The position numbers and the translations under genes were made by a program. The notes under the pieces are model-generated. The model worked only from the letters and a program-made list of their open reading frames with translations. It was not told the origin of the DNA and ran no database searches. A stretch of DNA of 50,308 nt. Origin: Planctomycetota bacterium. Lineage in GTDB: Bacteria; Planctomycetota; MHYJ01; JACPRB01. Position 1 is the first letter of the stretch, and every line of letters begins with the position of its first letter. The DNA lies in NCBI GenBank assembly GCA_016209705.1, contig JACQVR010000092.1, forward strand, positions 1-50,308, in the 5' to 3' direction. Shown piece by piece: positions 32,095 through 39,933 of the stretch.

Positions 32095-33822
32095 TCACGC
32101 CGTTCGGGGCGATTCGGAGCGCGTTTCGGTCATGGATCCCCCCACACCCGCCTGGCAGACGCGCCGGACCTCCTCGTTGCGCCCGGCCGCGTCGAAGAGT
32201 TCGACGAACGTCCGCGCCACGAAGAGGCGCATCGCTTCGACCCCCTGATCCAGCGCGGCTTGCGTGTCCGACGCCGGCCACCCGAAGTCCGGCAGCTCGG
32301 AGAGAAGCCGCAGGCCGAAGACCAAAAGGTCGGACCACAGGCGTTTCGGAACCAGATTGGGGGATTCCTTTCGGTCCGCCTCGGCATAAAGCAGCCCGCT
32401 GGAGTCGAACACATCGCGTTCCGCTTCGAGCTGCCAGCGCGCCTGCTCGACCAGTTCTTCCTTGAGCGAAGGTCCGCCGCCGCTCGGCGCGGCATCGGCC
32501 AGTTTCGCCAGCACGCGCTGGGCGGCCTGCTCCACCACCCGCGGATCCTGCCGGTCATGGACGGCCAGCGCCCTCAAGAACAGCAAGCCCAGCCGACGAA
32601 GCGGCGGTCGCGACGTTTCCGCGACCACCCCAGGACCGGGCGCCAGATCCAGCAGCTTGACCTTGAAATTCCAGTACGCGGGCCAGTCGGTCTCGGCCGC
32701 CCGGAACTCGGCCATCACCTTCGAGGCGTCGAGACCCGAAAAGGTCGGACCGGCCGTCGCGAACCAGCGCCGCAGCCCGCGGAAGAGCTGGGCCAGCGCC
32801 GTCAGCTTCAGATACAAGACTTCGAGCGGGAAACGCCCCGTCGAATCCCGCCGGAACAGCCACGGAAGCGGCGCGGACAATTTCGCGTCCAGCAGGCTCA
32901 ACAGCCCGGCCCGCCCTTCGGGTTCCGAGGCGCCGCGGCGCAAATCGTCCCAGGGGCGTCCCCCCAGCAGGTCCATGAGCTCGTCGAAATGGACGTGCAG
33001 CGCTTCCAGCGCGAGGGCGTGGAACTCGTGGAAGGATAACGGAACCAGCCGCGACTCCGCCGGTATGGCGGACGCGCCGCCGGTTTCCGCGGGATAGCAC
33101 TCGGACCTCAACGCGCAGCCGAAGCAAGGAAAATGCCGGCGCAAGAATTCGCGGTCCGCTTCCGCAAGGTCGCCGCTCAGCGCGCGCGCGAAGTCGCGGT
33201 ACAGCGCCGCGCCGACGACGATTCGCACGCCTTCCCGCCCCGGAACGTGCGGCGCCGCGGCTTGGCGGTAAAACGCGCGGGGCCCCTCCTTTCGCTCCGC
33301 GGCGCACCGCGGGCAATACAGGTATCGTTCGGAGCTTTCGGAATAAGCCGGAAGGCCGCTGTCGCGAAGCAGGCCGTCGTCCCGACAATCCTCCAGGAAT
33401 CCCTTCCGGCAGGACGGGCAGAGGGGATGAAAATAACAGCGCATCTTCTTGCAAAACGTGACCGGCTTGAGGGGCTCGGATCCGCCTCCGAGATCGAAGA
33501 GTCCCACGACTTCGTCGCCGCGCGCCGCCTCGAGCGATCGCCTCTTGTTCCGCCAGGAGGCGTCGATCTGCGGATTGGTCGCCGAGGAGGGGTCCGCGCC
33601 GCTTCGCTGGATTTTCAAGGCGATCGGGCGGAGCGACGCTCCGCTCGCGTCGGCGATGCGGGCCAGCAGAACCCTGGACTGAGGGCCGGCCTCATGGAGC
33701 GCCACGAACGGATCCGCGAGAGCCTCCAGAGACTCCGATGCCTGAAGTTCAAGCTCGAATCGAAGTCCCGCGGCGGAACCGATGACGGGAACCCCATTGG
33801 AACCATGCGGTGCGGGATTCAT
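32095..33822 (-). CDS. Unknown Cys-cluster protein at the head of the T6SS locus
   Basis: About 575 residues from the ATG at 33822. An ATG at 33909 is also in frame but overlaps a promoter-like TTGACA and has no ribosome site. Residues ~15-115 look like the N-lobe of a protein kinase: a lysine in PIALKIQR (~70), and then SLEAARGDEVVGLFDLGG. No HRD or DFG motif follows. Instead there are cysteine clusters, CKKMRCYFHPLCPSC (~124-138) plus C146, YCPRC (~170-173) and CFGCALRSEC (~233-242), which suggest bound zinc or an Fe-S centre. The helical C-terminal half contains PLSFHEFHALALEALHVHFDELMDLLGG. I do not recognise a named family. Position and direction suggest a T6SS regulator or accessory protein (inference). 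Confidence 0.8.
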   Translation of the reverse strand: MNPAPHGSNGVPVIGSAAGLRFELELQASESLEALADPFVALHEAGPQSRVLLARIADASGASLRPIALKIQRSGADPSSATNPQIDASWRNKRRSLEAARGDEVVGLFDLGGGSEPLKPVTFCKKMRCYFHPLCPSCRKGFLEDCRDDGLLRDSGLPAYSESSERYLYCPRCAAERKEGPRAFYRQAAAPHVPGREGVRIVVGAALYRDFARALSGDLAEADREFLRRHFPCFGCALRSECYPAETGGASAIPAESRLVPLSFHEFHALALEALHVHFDELMDLLGGRPWDDLRRGASEPEGRAGLLSLLDAKLSAPLPWLFRRDSTGRFPLEVLYLKLTALAQLFRGLRRWFATAGPTFSGLDASKVMAEFRAAETDWPAYWNFKVKLLDLAPGPGVVAETSRPPLRRLGLLFLRALAVHDRQDPRVVEQAAQRVLAKLADAAPSGGGPSLKEELVEQARWQLEAERDVFDSSGLLYAEADRKESPNLVPKRLWSDLLVFGLRLLSELPDFGWPASDTQAALDQGVEAMRLFVARTFVELFDAAGRNEEVRRVCQAGVGGSMTETRSESPRTA

Positions 33823-33887
33823 CCGTCGAATGTAGTAGGCATGGTCATGGCCTCCCGAGAGTTCGGGGAGTGGACGCGACGTAAGGA

Positions 33888-33916
33888 ATCCTAGGTCGCG
33901 GTCCGACATGTGTCAA
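33888..33916 (-). promoter_or_regulatory. Sigma70-like promoter for the T6SS locus
   Basis: On the minus strand TTGACA (33911-33916) is followed after exactly 17 bp by TAGGAT (33888-33893). Transcription would start near 33881, inside the frame that opens at 33909, which favours the downstream start at 33822. Confidence 0.45.
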
Positions 33917-34009
33917 GATAGGGACACCGAGGCCTCGATGCGATCCCGCCGCGAGCGGAACCGTATCGGATTCAGTATACTCACGCATCCGAGACGGAGG
34001 AATTCGCCC

Positions 34010-34459
34010 ATGACGCGCCGATCCCGGCGGACGCTGGCCAGGCGCATCGCGCTCAAGGCGGCGGTCCGTCCCAGCCGCCGCTTCGAAAGGATCCCGCTGG
34101 AAAGCGGCCCGGTTGAAATTTTCGTCGAGCAGGGGCCGCTGGGCCGGATTTTCGGCAAGAGATCGGCCGACCTCGGAGTCGCGCTCCGCAATCTGAGCGA
34201 ATGCGGCATGGGCGTGGTCGTCAAGACGGCGCTCCGGCGCCACACAGTCGTGCGCGCCGTCGCGCGCGTTCCGCACGTCAAGCAACCGGTCGAGGCCATC
34301 GCCAAAGTGATCTGGTGCGTTCCGGACGCCAAGGAACCGGGTTTGTTTCTGGCGGGCTTGGATTTCCTGTCCGTCTCGGAAGGATACTCCGCTGCGCTTC
34401 ACCACCTCCGCCGGATCTTCAAGAGCCCCGGCTCTCGAAGTCGCGGAATCGATCGGTGA
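34010..34459 (+). CDS. PilZ-like domain protein
   Basis: About 149 residues from the ATG at 34010, chosen because GGAGG lies 9 bp upstream; a more upstream frame start at 33908 is less likely. An arginine-rich start (SRRFERIPLES) is followed by LRNLSECGMGVVVKTAL, which fits the PilZ (D/N)xSxxG motif. AVARVPHVKQPVEAIAKVIWCVPDAKEPGLFLAGLDFL is the matching beta-barrel end. PilZ domains bind cyclic di-GMP when the RxxxR and NxSxxG motifs are both present; here both are plausible. It is divergent from the T6SS locus across ~100 bp with a TATACT at 33976-33981. A role in c-di-GMP control is possible but unproven. Confidence 0.65.
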   Translation: MTRRSRRTLARRIALKAAVRPSRRFERIPLESGPVEIFVEQGPLGRIFGKRSADLGVALRNLSECGMGVVVKTALRRHTVVRAVARVPHVKQPVEAIAKVIWCVPDAKEPGLFLAGLDFLSVSEGYSAALHHLRRIFKSPGSRSRGIDR

Positions 34460-34465
34460 GCGCTT

Positions 34466-35470
34466 TCAGCCTCGCTCCCCCAGCATCCGGCGCATCGCCC
34501 GCGCGGCCTTCTCCACGTCGGGCTGCGCGATGACGCCGGAGCATACGGCGATCCGATCGATGCCCCGCCGCACCAACCCCGGCAAACGTTCCCGCGTGAT
34601 GCCGCCGATCGCGAAGAGCGGCACTCCCAGCGCCTTGGCCCGCGACCAATAGTCCAGGCCCCGCGCCGCCAGATGAGGTTTCAAGGGAGTCGCGAACATG
34701 GGGCCGCACGACAAATAGTCCGCCGCGCGCGCCCGGCGCGCGGCCGCGAAGGAGTGCGTCGTCGCGCCCACGATCGCGTCCGCCGGAAGGCGGCTTCTGG
34801 CCTGCGCGATGGATGGATCGTTCCGGCCCACATGGACGCCGTCCGCCGCCGGATCGAGCCGGTCGTTGACGATGAGCAGCGCCCCCTCGCCATGCGCGAT
34901 CCGAACGATCTCCGCCGCCGCCCGCTTCACGTCGGCGGCGGACCGCCCCTTCATCCGGAGCTGCAACATCTCCGCCCCTCCGCGCACGGCTTGCCGCGCC
35001 ACGCGCGCCAGCGGGCGGTGCGTTGCCTGCGGATCCAAAAGCACATAGAGATGCACCCGTTCGAGGTGAATCCGCCGGATGAGCGGAGGAAGAAACCGCT
35101 TCTCGGCGTCATACGCGTCGAACCGGAGCGACGCGGCGGCGCCGCGGACCGCCGGTTCCCGTCCCCGCGACGCCTCTTCGATCGAGCGCAGCGCCTCCTC
35201 CAGGCGCTTGAAGTTCGCGGCGGCGAGGTCCGCCAGCGTTCCCGAGCGCGAAAGGTCCAAGCGGCGTCCCACGTCCCGAACCGAATCGCGCGCCGAGAGC
35301 AACCGGCCCGACAGCGGCCGCTCCATGGCGGCCAGGCGATGGCGCAACCCCTTCAGCGACTCCTGCGCGGCCGCGTCGTCCCGCCCGAACCGGAAGAGGT
35401 CCTCCAGGACGCGCAGCGCCTCGCGCGCGCGATTGAAATTGGCGTCCAGGATGCGGTCGAGGGGGTCCAT
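34466..35470 (-). CDS. thiE: Thiamine-phosphate synthase with N-terminal ThiD2 domain
   Basis: A 334-residue fusion. Residues ~1-125 (RILDANFNRAREALRVLEDLFRFGRDD ... AANFKRLEEALRSIEEASR) form the ThiD2 helical domain known from thiamine-phosphate synthases of several phyla. The rest is a TIM-barrel ThiE: GGAEMLQLRMKGRSAADVKRAAAEI, LIVNDRLDPAADGVHVGRNDP (Mg-binding), DYLSCGPMFATPLKPHLAARGLDYW and FAIGGITRERLPGLVRRGIDRIAVCSGV for phosphate binding. It couples HMP pyrophosphate and thiazole phosphate to thiamine phosphate. No other thi gene is nearby. The start abuts a CTGAGAACTGA-type repeat and has no clear ribosome site. The gene is convergent with the PilZ gene, 6 bp away. Confidence 0.92.
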   Translation of the reverse strand: MDPLDRILDANFNRAREALRVLEDLFRFGRDDAAAQESLKGLRHRLAAMERPLSGRLLSARDSVRDVGRRLDLSRSGTLADLAAANFKRLEEALRSIEEASRGREPAVRGAAASLRFDAYDAEKRFLPPLIRRIHLERVHLYVLLDPQATHRPLARVARQAVRGGAEMLQLRMKGRSAADVKRAAAEIVRIAHGEGALLIVNDRLDPAADGVHVGRNDPSIAQARSRLPADAIVGATTHSFAAARRARAADYLSCGPMFATPLKPHLAARGLDYWSRAKALGVPLFAIGGITRERLPGLVRRGIDRIAVCSGVIAQPDVEKAARAMRRMLGERG

Positions 35471-35474
35471 AGGG

Positions 35475-35615
35475 AGTTGTCAGTGCTCAGTCGTCAGTTT
35501 TCAGAAGAGGGAAAATACGTGGCACACTGGCGAGGGTGAACGGTGAAACGAACAATGCCGGCCGTGAAAAGCTGACGGCCAAGAACTGAGAACTGAATAC
35601 TGAGAACTGAAAACT
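35475..35615. repeat. Inverted repeat of CAGTTCTCAG/CTGAGAACTG words
   Basis: The left arm (35475-35504) is TCAGTTTTCAG-like and the right arm (35582-35615) is ACTGAGAACTGAA-like. They are imperfect complements around ~75 bp. The right arm abuts the stop of the M28 peptidase gene. Confidence 0.75.
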
Positions 35616-36915
35616 ATTTCTCCCACTTCGCCGTCAGCTCGACCCGCTTCCCGCCCCGCAAGACGACGATGGGCACGTCCGTGTTGTCCTTCACGCCGCG
35701 CAGGATCTTGCGGAACTCCGTCTGAGCGCCCGGCGCCGGCAGCGATTTCCCGTTGAGTTCAACGATGATATCGCCTTCCTTCAGGCCGCATTCCTCGGCG
35801 ACGGAGCCTTCGCTCACCGCGGTGATCCGCACCCCTCCCTGCCCCTCCGGAAGCTTCAGCTCCTTGGCTTCTTCTTCTCCCAGCTCCTCGAACCGAATGC
35901 CGATCTTGCGTCGCGAGGCGGGGCCGGACCGGCCCTTGTATTCCATGCGGTGGTCCAGGTTCGCCACCGAAACGAGGAGTCTCAGTCCGAACTTCCCTAT
36001 CTTTTCCATGTTGGAATAGTCGATCTTGTTCCAGTGGTCCGTCTGGCGGTGATAATCCTCGTGGAATCCCGAAAAGAAGTGGATCGCCGGAATGTTCTTG
36101 GAGGCGAAGCTGGCATGATCGCTGTAGGGCGGCGTGAGCGGCGTCGTCTTGTAGGCCAAGCCCACCGCCTCGGCCGCCTTCTGGATCAGATCGGTCCATT
36201 CGTCCGCGGTGGCCACATGCCCGACGTCCAGTTTCTTATCTCCGTTGCGTCCGACCATGTCGAGGTTGATCATGGCGACGGTTTGAGCCAAAGGCAGAGC
36301 GGGCTTGCTCACGTAATGTTTGGATCCCAGCAGCCCGAACTCCTCGCCGCTGAACGTCATGAACAGCACGGATCGGCGGGTCCGGACCTTGCCCTCCATG
36401 AACGCCCGCGCGATTTCGAGCACCGTCACCGTGCCCGACCCATTGTCGTCGGCGCCGTTCCAGATGGTGTCATCCTTATCGCCCCTCGGGTTGTCCATGC
36501 GGCCGGCGTTGGGTTGCCCCTTCTTGCCGACATGATCGTGGTGCGCTCCGATCACCACGATCTCTTCTTTCAGTTTCGGATCCGTCCCTTCCACGAATCC
36601 GAGGCAATTGCGGGTCGCCCGGCCGCCCACCTTGAACGGCTGGAAGTAGCTCTTTTCGCCGTCCTTCGACTCGACGATGGGTTTCAGCCCGATCTTCTCG
36701 AAATGCTTGGCGACGTACTCGCTCGCCTTGTCGTTTCCCGGAAATCCGCTACAGCGGCCTTCCAGCTCATCGCTGGCCAGATACTTCAGGTGCTCCTCAA
36801 GGCCGCCGGCTTTGATCAACGCGCAGGCACCGTCCAGATCCGACGATGTCGATGAACCTTCCTGCGCCAGAAGCGGAAGAACCAGAAGCAGCCACAAAGC
36901 GAAGACGCGGGTCAT
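35614..36915 (-). CDS. Secreted M28-family aminopeptidase with PDZ domain (copy 1)
   Basis: This 433-residue protein has a signal peptide (VFALWLLLVLPLLAQ). The M28 zinc peptidase domain (~25-310) shows the expected ligands: His in IGAHHDHVG, Asp in NGADDNGSG, the Glu pair in TFSGEEFGLLGS, Asp in NLDMVGRNG, and a late His in FFSGFHEDYHRQTDHWNKIDY. A PDZ domain (~335-430) follows, with GVRITAVSEGSVAEECGLKEGDIIVELNGKSL. It is predicted to act outside the cytoplasm on peptide N-termini, with the PDZ aiding substrate choice. It sits 66 bp downstream of a paralogue with the same layout. A GGAGG site supports the start. Confidence 0.92.
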   Translation of the reverse strand: MTRVFALWLLLVLPLLAQEGSSTSSDLDGACALIKAGGLEEHLKYLASDELEGRCSGFPGNDKASEYVAKHFEKIGLKPIVESKDGEKSYFQPFKVGGRATRNCLGFVEGTDPKLKEEIVVIGAHHDHVGKKGQPNAGRMDNPRGDKDDTIWNGADDNGSGTVTVLEIARAFMEGKVRTRRSVLFMTFSGEEFGLLGSKHYVSKPALPLAQTVAMINLDMVGRNGDKKLDVGHVATADEWTDLIQKAAEAVGLAYKTTPLTPPYSDHASFASKNIPAIHFFSGFHEDYHRQTDHWNKIDYSNMEKIGKFGLRLLVSVANLDHRMEYKGRSGPASRRKIGIRFEELGEEEAKELKLPEGQGGVRITAVSEGSVAEECGLKEGDIIVELNGKSLPAPGAQTEFRKILRGVKDNTDVPIVVLRGGKRVELTAKWEK

Positions 36916-36981
36916 GAAACCTCCGATGAAAACCGTAGAGTAATACTAATACGCACGGCGCCGCCCAGACGCGAGACGATC

Positions 36982-38457
36982 TCACTTGTCCCATGTCCCC
37001 TTGAGTTTCACCCGCTTCCCGCCGCGAATGATCTCGATCTCGGTTTCGCGATCGGGCTTCACCATTTCCAAAGCGCGAATCAAATCTTCCCGCGGAGCGC
37101 TCCGCTTCAAACGGCGTCCGTCCAATGCGACGACGTAATCCCCCGCTTCCAAGCCGGCCTGCTCGGCCACCGAACCGGACGCGACCAGGTCGACCTTGAG
37201 CGCCCCTTCCGACGCGGCCAATCCCAGCGATTCGTACTCCTCGTCCGTCGGTACCGATGCCTGGATGCCCAGCCGGCGACCCGCTTTGGGGGGGTCGATG
37301 CCGTCGAACCTCGGCTGACGATACGTCGGGCGCGCCTCCGCCTGACCCAGTTCCAGAAGCAGGTGGGCGGACGCCTTCCCGATCTTGACCATGTGATCAT
37401 AGGCCAGCCGGTCGGCATGGTCGGTCACGCGATGATAATCCGCGTGGAATCCGGTAAAGAAGAAGGTGAACGGTATTCCCTTGTCGCGAAAGGAGGAATG
37501 GTCGCTGTCTCCGCCGGTGATCTCCACGCCGTCCTTGATGTCTGCCTTAAGGTCCGCTTTTCGGACGGCCGCCTCCGCCGCGCGGCGGATCGCGCCGCCT
37601 TCCGCTGACCCGACGCCGTGGATCTCCACCGGGCGATCCGGGTTGCGACCGACCATGTCCAGATTGAGCATGAAGACGTGCCGGCTCAACGGAAACGAGG
37701 GGTGATTCACGTACCACCGGGATCCGAGCAGCCCCCCTTCTTCTCCGCTGAAGGTCATGAAGAGAATGGAGCGCTTCGTGCGCAGGCCGCCCTCCCCGAA
37801 CGCGCGAATGAGCCCCAGGACGGTCGAGGTGCCCGACGCGTTGTCGTCCGCCCCATTCCAGATCGAGTCGTCGCCTTTCTCGCGTCCCAGACGGCCCCAA
37901 TGCCTCTGATCGGCCGTCCCGACATGATCGTGGTGCGCGCCCACGACCAGGATCTCCTTCTTCAAGACGGGATCGGTTCCTTCCAGAAAACCAAGGCAAT
38001 TCCGCGTGGTCCGCCCGGCCACCTTGAACGCCTGGAAATAGGTCGGCGCGCCGTCCTCTCCCTGGTCGCCCGCCGGCGCGAGGCCGCACCGCTTCATGAC
38101 GCCGGTGACGTATTCCGCCGCCTTGTCGTTGCCGGGATACCCCGAGTTGCGTCCCTCGAGTTCGTCGCCGGCGAGATACTCGGCGTGCCGCCGCAGCAGA
38201 TCGGCGGTGATCAGCTCCAGCGCCTTATCGACGTCCCCGGATAAGGACGCGCCTTTCCAGGCGCTCAGTTCCCGACGGACGTCTTCCAGAATCGCGCGGC
38301 GCAATTGTTCGAGATTTCGGGCGAGCGCCTCGTCCACGCGCCGGAGCACCCGTTCGGCCGCGTCTTGCGACGCGACGTCCCGGGAGTGCCCCCGCAAAGG
38401 GGCCAGACACGTCGCGATCAACACGGCGGCCGCGCCCATCCACGTCGCAGGACTCAT
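36982..38457 (-). CDS. Secreted M28-family aminopeptidase with PDZ domain (copy 2)
   Basis: This 491-residue paralogue of the downstream gene has an extra coiled N-terminal segment (AAERVLRRVDEALARNLEQLRRAILEDVRRELSAWKG, ~35-75) after the signal sequence. The same active-site series is present: VVGAHHDHVG, NGADDNASG, TFSGEEGGLLGS, NLDMVGRNP and FTGFHADYHRVTDHADRL. A PDZ domain with GSVAEQAGLEAGDYVVALDGRRL closes the protein. The shared YLAGDELEGRNSGYPGNDKAAEYV block shows tandem duplication followed by clear divergence. It has GGAGG upstream and probably shares a transcript with copy 1. Confidence 0.92.
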   Translation of the reverse strand: MSPATWMGAAAVLIATCLAPLRGHSRDVASQDAAERVLRRVDEALARNLEQLRRAILEDVRRELSAWKGASLSGDVDKALELITADLLRRHAEYLAGDELEGRNSGYPGNDKAAEYVTGVMKRCGLAPAGDQGEDGAPTYFQAFKVAGRTTRNCLGFLEGTDPVLKKEILVVGAHHDHVGTADQRHWGRLGREKGDDSIWNGADDNASGTSTVLGLIRAFGEGGLRTKRSILFMTFSGEEGGLLGSRWYVNHPSFPLSRHVFMLNLDMVGRNPDRPVEIHGVGSAEGGAIRRAAEAAVRKADLKADIKDGVEITGGDSDHSSFRDKGIPFTFFFTGFHADYHRVTDHADRLAYDHMVKIGKASAHLLLELGQAEARPTYRQPRFDGIDPPKAGRRLGIQASVPTDEEYESLGLAASEGALKVDLVASGSVAEQAGLEAGDYVVALDGRRLKRSAPREDLIRALEMVKPDRETEIEIIRGGKRVKLKGTWDK

Positions 38458-38511
38458 GTCAGACCTCCAGAAAACCGCCGCATTATAGAGGATCTATGGA
38501 TCCGGATCTTC

Positions 38512-39933
38512 CTATCTCTTCCACGAACCTCGCCGGACGATCCAAGCAAAAGCCGCCGCCCTTGCGCCCCAATCCACGATCATCGTGATCCACACGCCGG
38601 TCAACCCCAAGCCTGCGGGAAACGCCAGCGCGTAGGCCAGCGGAACGCGAATGCCCCACACGCCCAAGGCGCCGACCGCCACGGGGCTGCGGGTGTCCCC
38701 CGCGCCCCGCAACGCCCCCGCCAGCGCCATCGCCGCCCCCAGCAAGGGCTGTTCGAGCGAAGCGATTCGCAGGCACGCGGCCCCCGCCCCGATGACGTCG
38801 GCGTCCTGGCGTATGAACACTCCCATGAGGACTTCGGGGATCGCCAGGAACGCCACGCCCAGGACGCTCATGAGCAATGCCGCCAGCACGACCGACTCGC
38901 GGATGGCGCGGACCGCGACGTCGGGGCGGCGTTCGCCCAGCAACTGTCCGACCGCCACGGAGCAGGCCACGGAGAAACCGTAGCCCGGCATGAACGACAG
39001 CGACTCGATCGTGATGGCCGTGCGGTGGGCCGCCAGCGCCGCCGGTCCCAGCATCGAGATCGATTTAAGGTAAACCAGGAATCCGCTTTGTATGACCAGC
39101 GGCTCCAGCACGGCGGGACCGGCGATGCGGCCCAACCGCGCCCAGGCGTCGCGCGTCACGCCGGCGAACGACCGCCCCGACAGCCGGATCGGAGACCGCC
39201 GCGTGAAGAGCAGTCCGGTCAGGACGAGACCTTGAAGAGAATGACAGATCGCCGTGGAAAGACCCGCTCCCACCACGCCCAACGCGGGAGTCCCGAACGC
39301 TCCGAAGATGAAGACGTAGTTGCCGAAGACGTTGAGCGCATTGGCCGCCAGCGCGACGATCATCGGCGTGCGGGTGTCCCCCGCGCCGCGCAGCGTCGCG
39401 GCCGACGCCTCCTCCAGCAGGATCAGCGGAAGCGCCAGAACGATGAGCCTCGTGTAGTCGTGCGCGGCCGCCAGCACCGGCGCCGTCGAAGCGTCCCGGT
39501 ACGCTTCCACCACCAGCGGCGCGAGGACGAGTCCCAAGAGCATCAGGACCCCGCCGCTTCCCAGCGCCGCCAGGAGCGAGGTCGCCGCGGCCCGCTCCTG
39601 ACGGACGCGATCGCCTTCTCCCGTCGCCCGTGCCACGGTGGCCAGCGTCGCCACGCCCAGCACGACCAGGAGCGAGAAGATCGAATGGACGATGGGCGCG
39701 ATGATCGCCATGGAAGCCATGGCGGACGTCCCGACCCGACCGATCATCGCGGTATCAACGAGGAGCATGAACGTCCGCGAGATGTTCTGGAGCACCACCG
39801 GCCACGTCAGGCGCAGGAGCTGGCGCCGCAGCGACGTCGTGGAATCGGAAAAGGAGAGGGGCGGCGCCGGAAGGGCCTCCGGCAAGGGCACGTCCTCTGG
39901 AGCGGGGGGAGGAGGAGAGACTCGCCCGGTCAC
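38512..39933 (-). CDS. MATE-family efflux transporter
   Basis: About 473 residues with twelve predicted membrane helices in two similar halves. The first half starts at RQLLRLTWPVVLQNISRTFMLLVDTAMIGRVG. The second contains AGPAVLEPLVIQSGFLVYLKSISMLGPAALAAHRTAITIESLSFMPGYGFSVACSVAVGQLLGERRPD. This is the NorM/DinF-like cation-coupled exporter fold. The frame stays open to 40314 inside leuB, but the sensible start is the GTG at 39933 that overlaps the leuB stop as GTGA and gives normal family length. Such overlap implies translational coupling to leuB. The transported substrate cannot be inferred. Confidence 0.9.
   Translation of the reverse strand: MTGRVSPPPPAPEDVPLPEALPAPPLSFSDSTTSLRRQLLRLTWPVVLQNISRTFMLLVDTAMIGRVGTSAMASMAIIAPIVHSIFSLLVVLGVATLATVARATGEGDRVRQERAAATSLLAALGSGGVLMLLGLVLAPLVVEAYRDASTAPVLAAAHDYTRLIVLALPLILLEEASAATLRGAGDTRTPMIVALAANALNVFGNYVFIFGAFGTPALGVVGAGLSTAICHSLQGLVLTGLLFTRRSPIRLSGRSFAGVTRDAWARLGRIAGPAVLEPLVIQSGFLVYLKSISMLGPAALAAHRTAITIESLSFMPGYGFSVACSVAVGQLLGERRPDVAVRAIRESVVLAALLMSVLGVAFLAIPEVLMGVFIRQDADVIGAGAACLRIASLEQPLLGAAMALAGALRGAGDTRSPVAVGALGVWGIRVPLAYALAFPAGLGLTGVWITMIVDWGARAAAFAWIVRRGSWKR

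Noticed and set aside
29940..32465. An 841-codon plus-strand open frame over tssJ, the repeats and tagH
   Set aside because: It mirrors the minus-strand T6SS genes, shows low-complexity translation of the repeats, and has no family signature.
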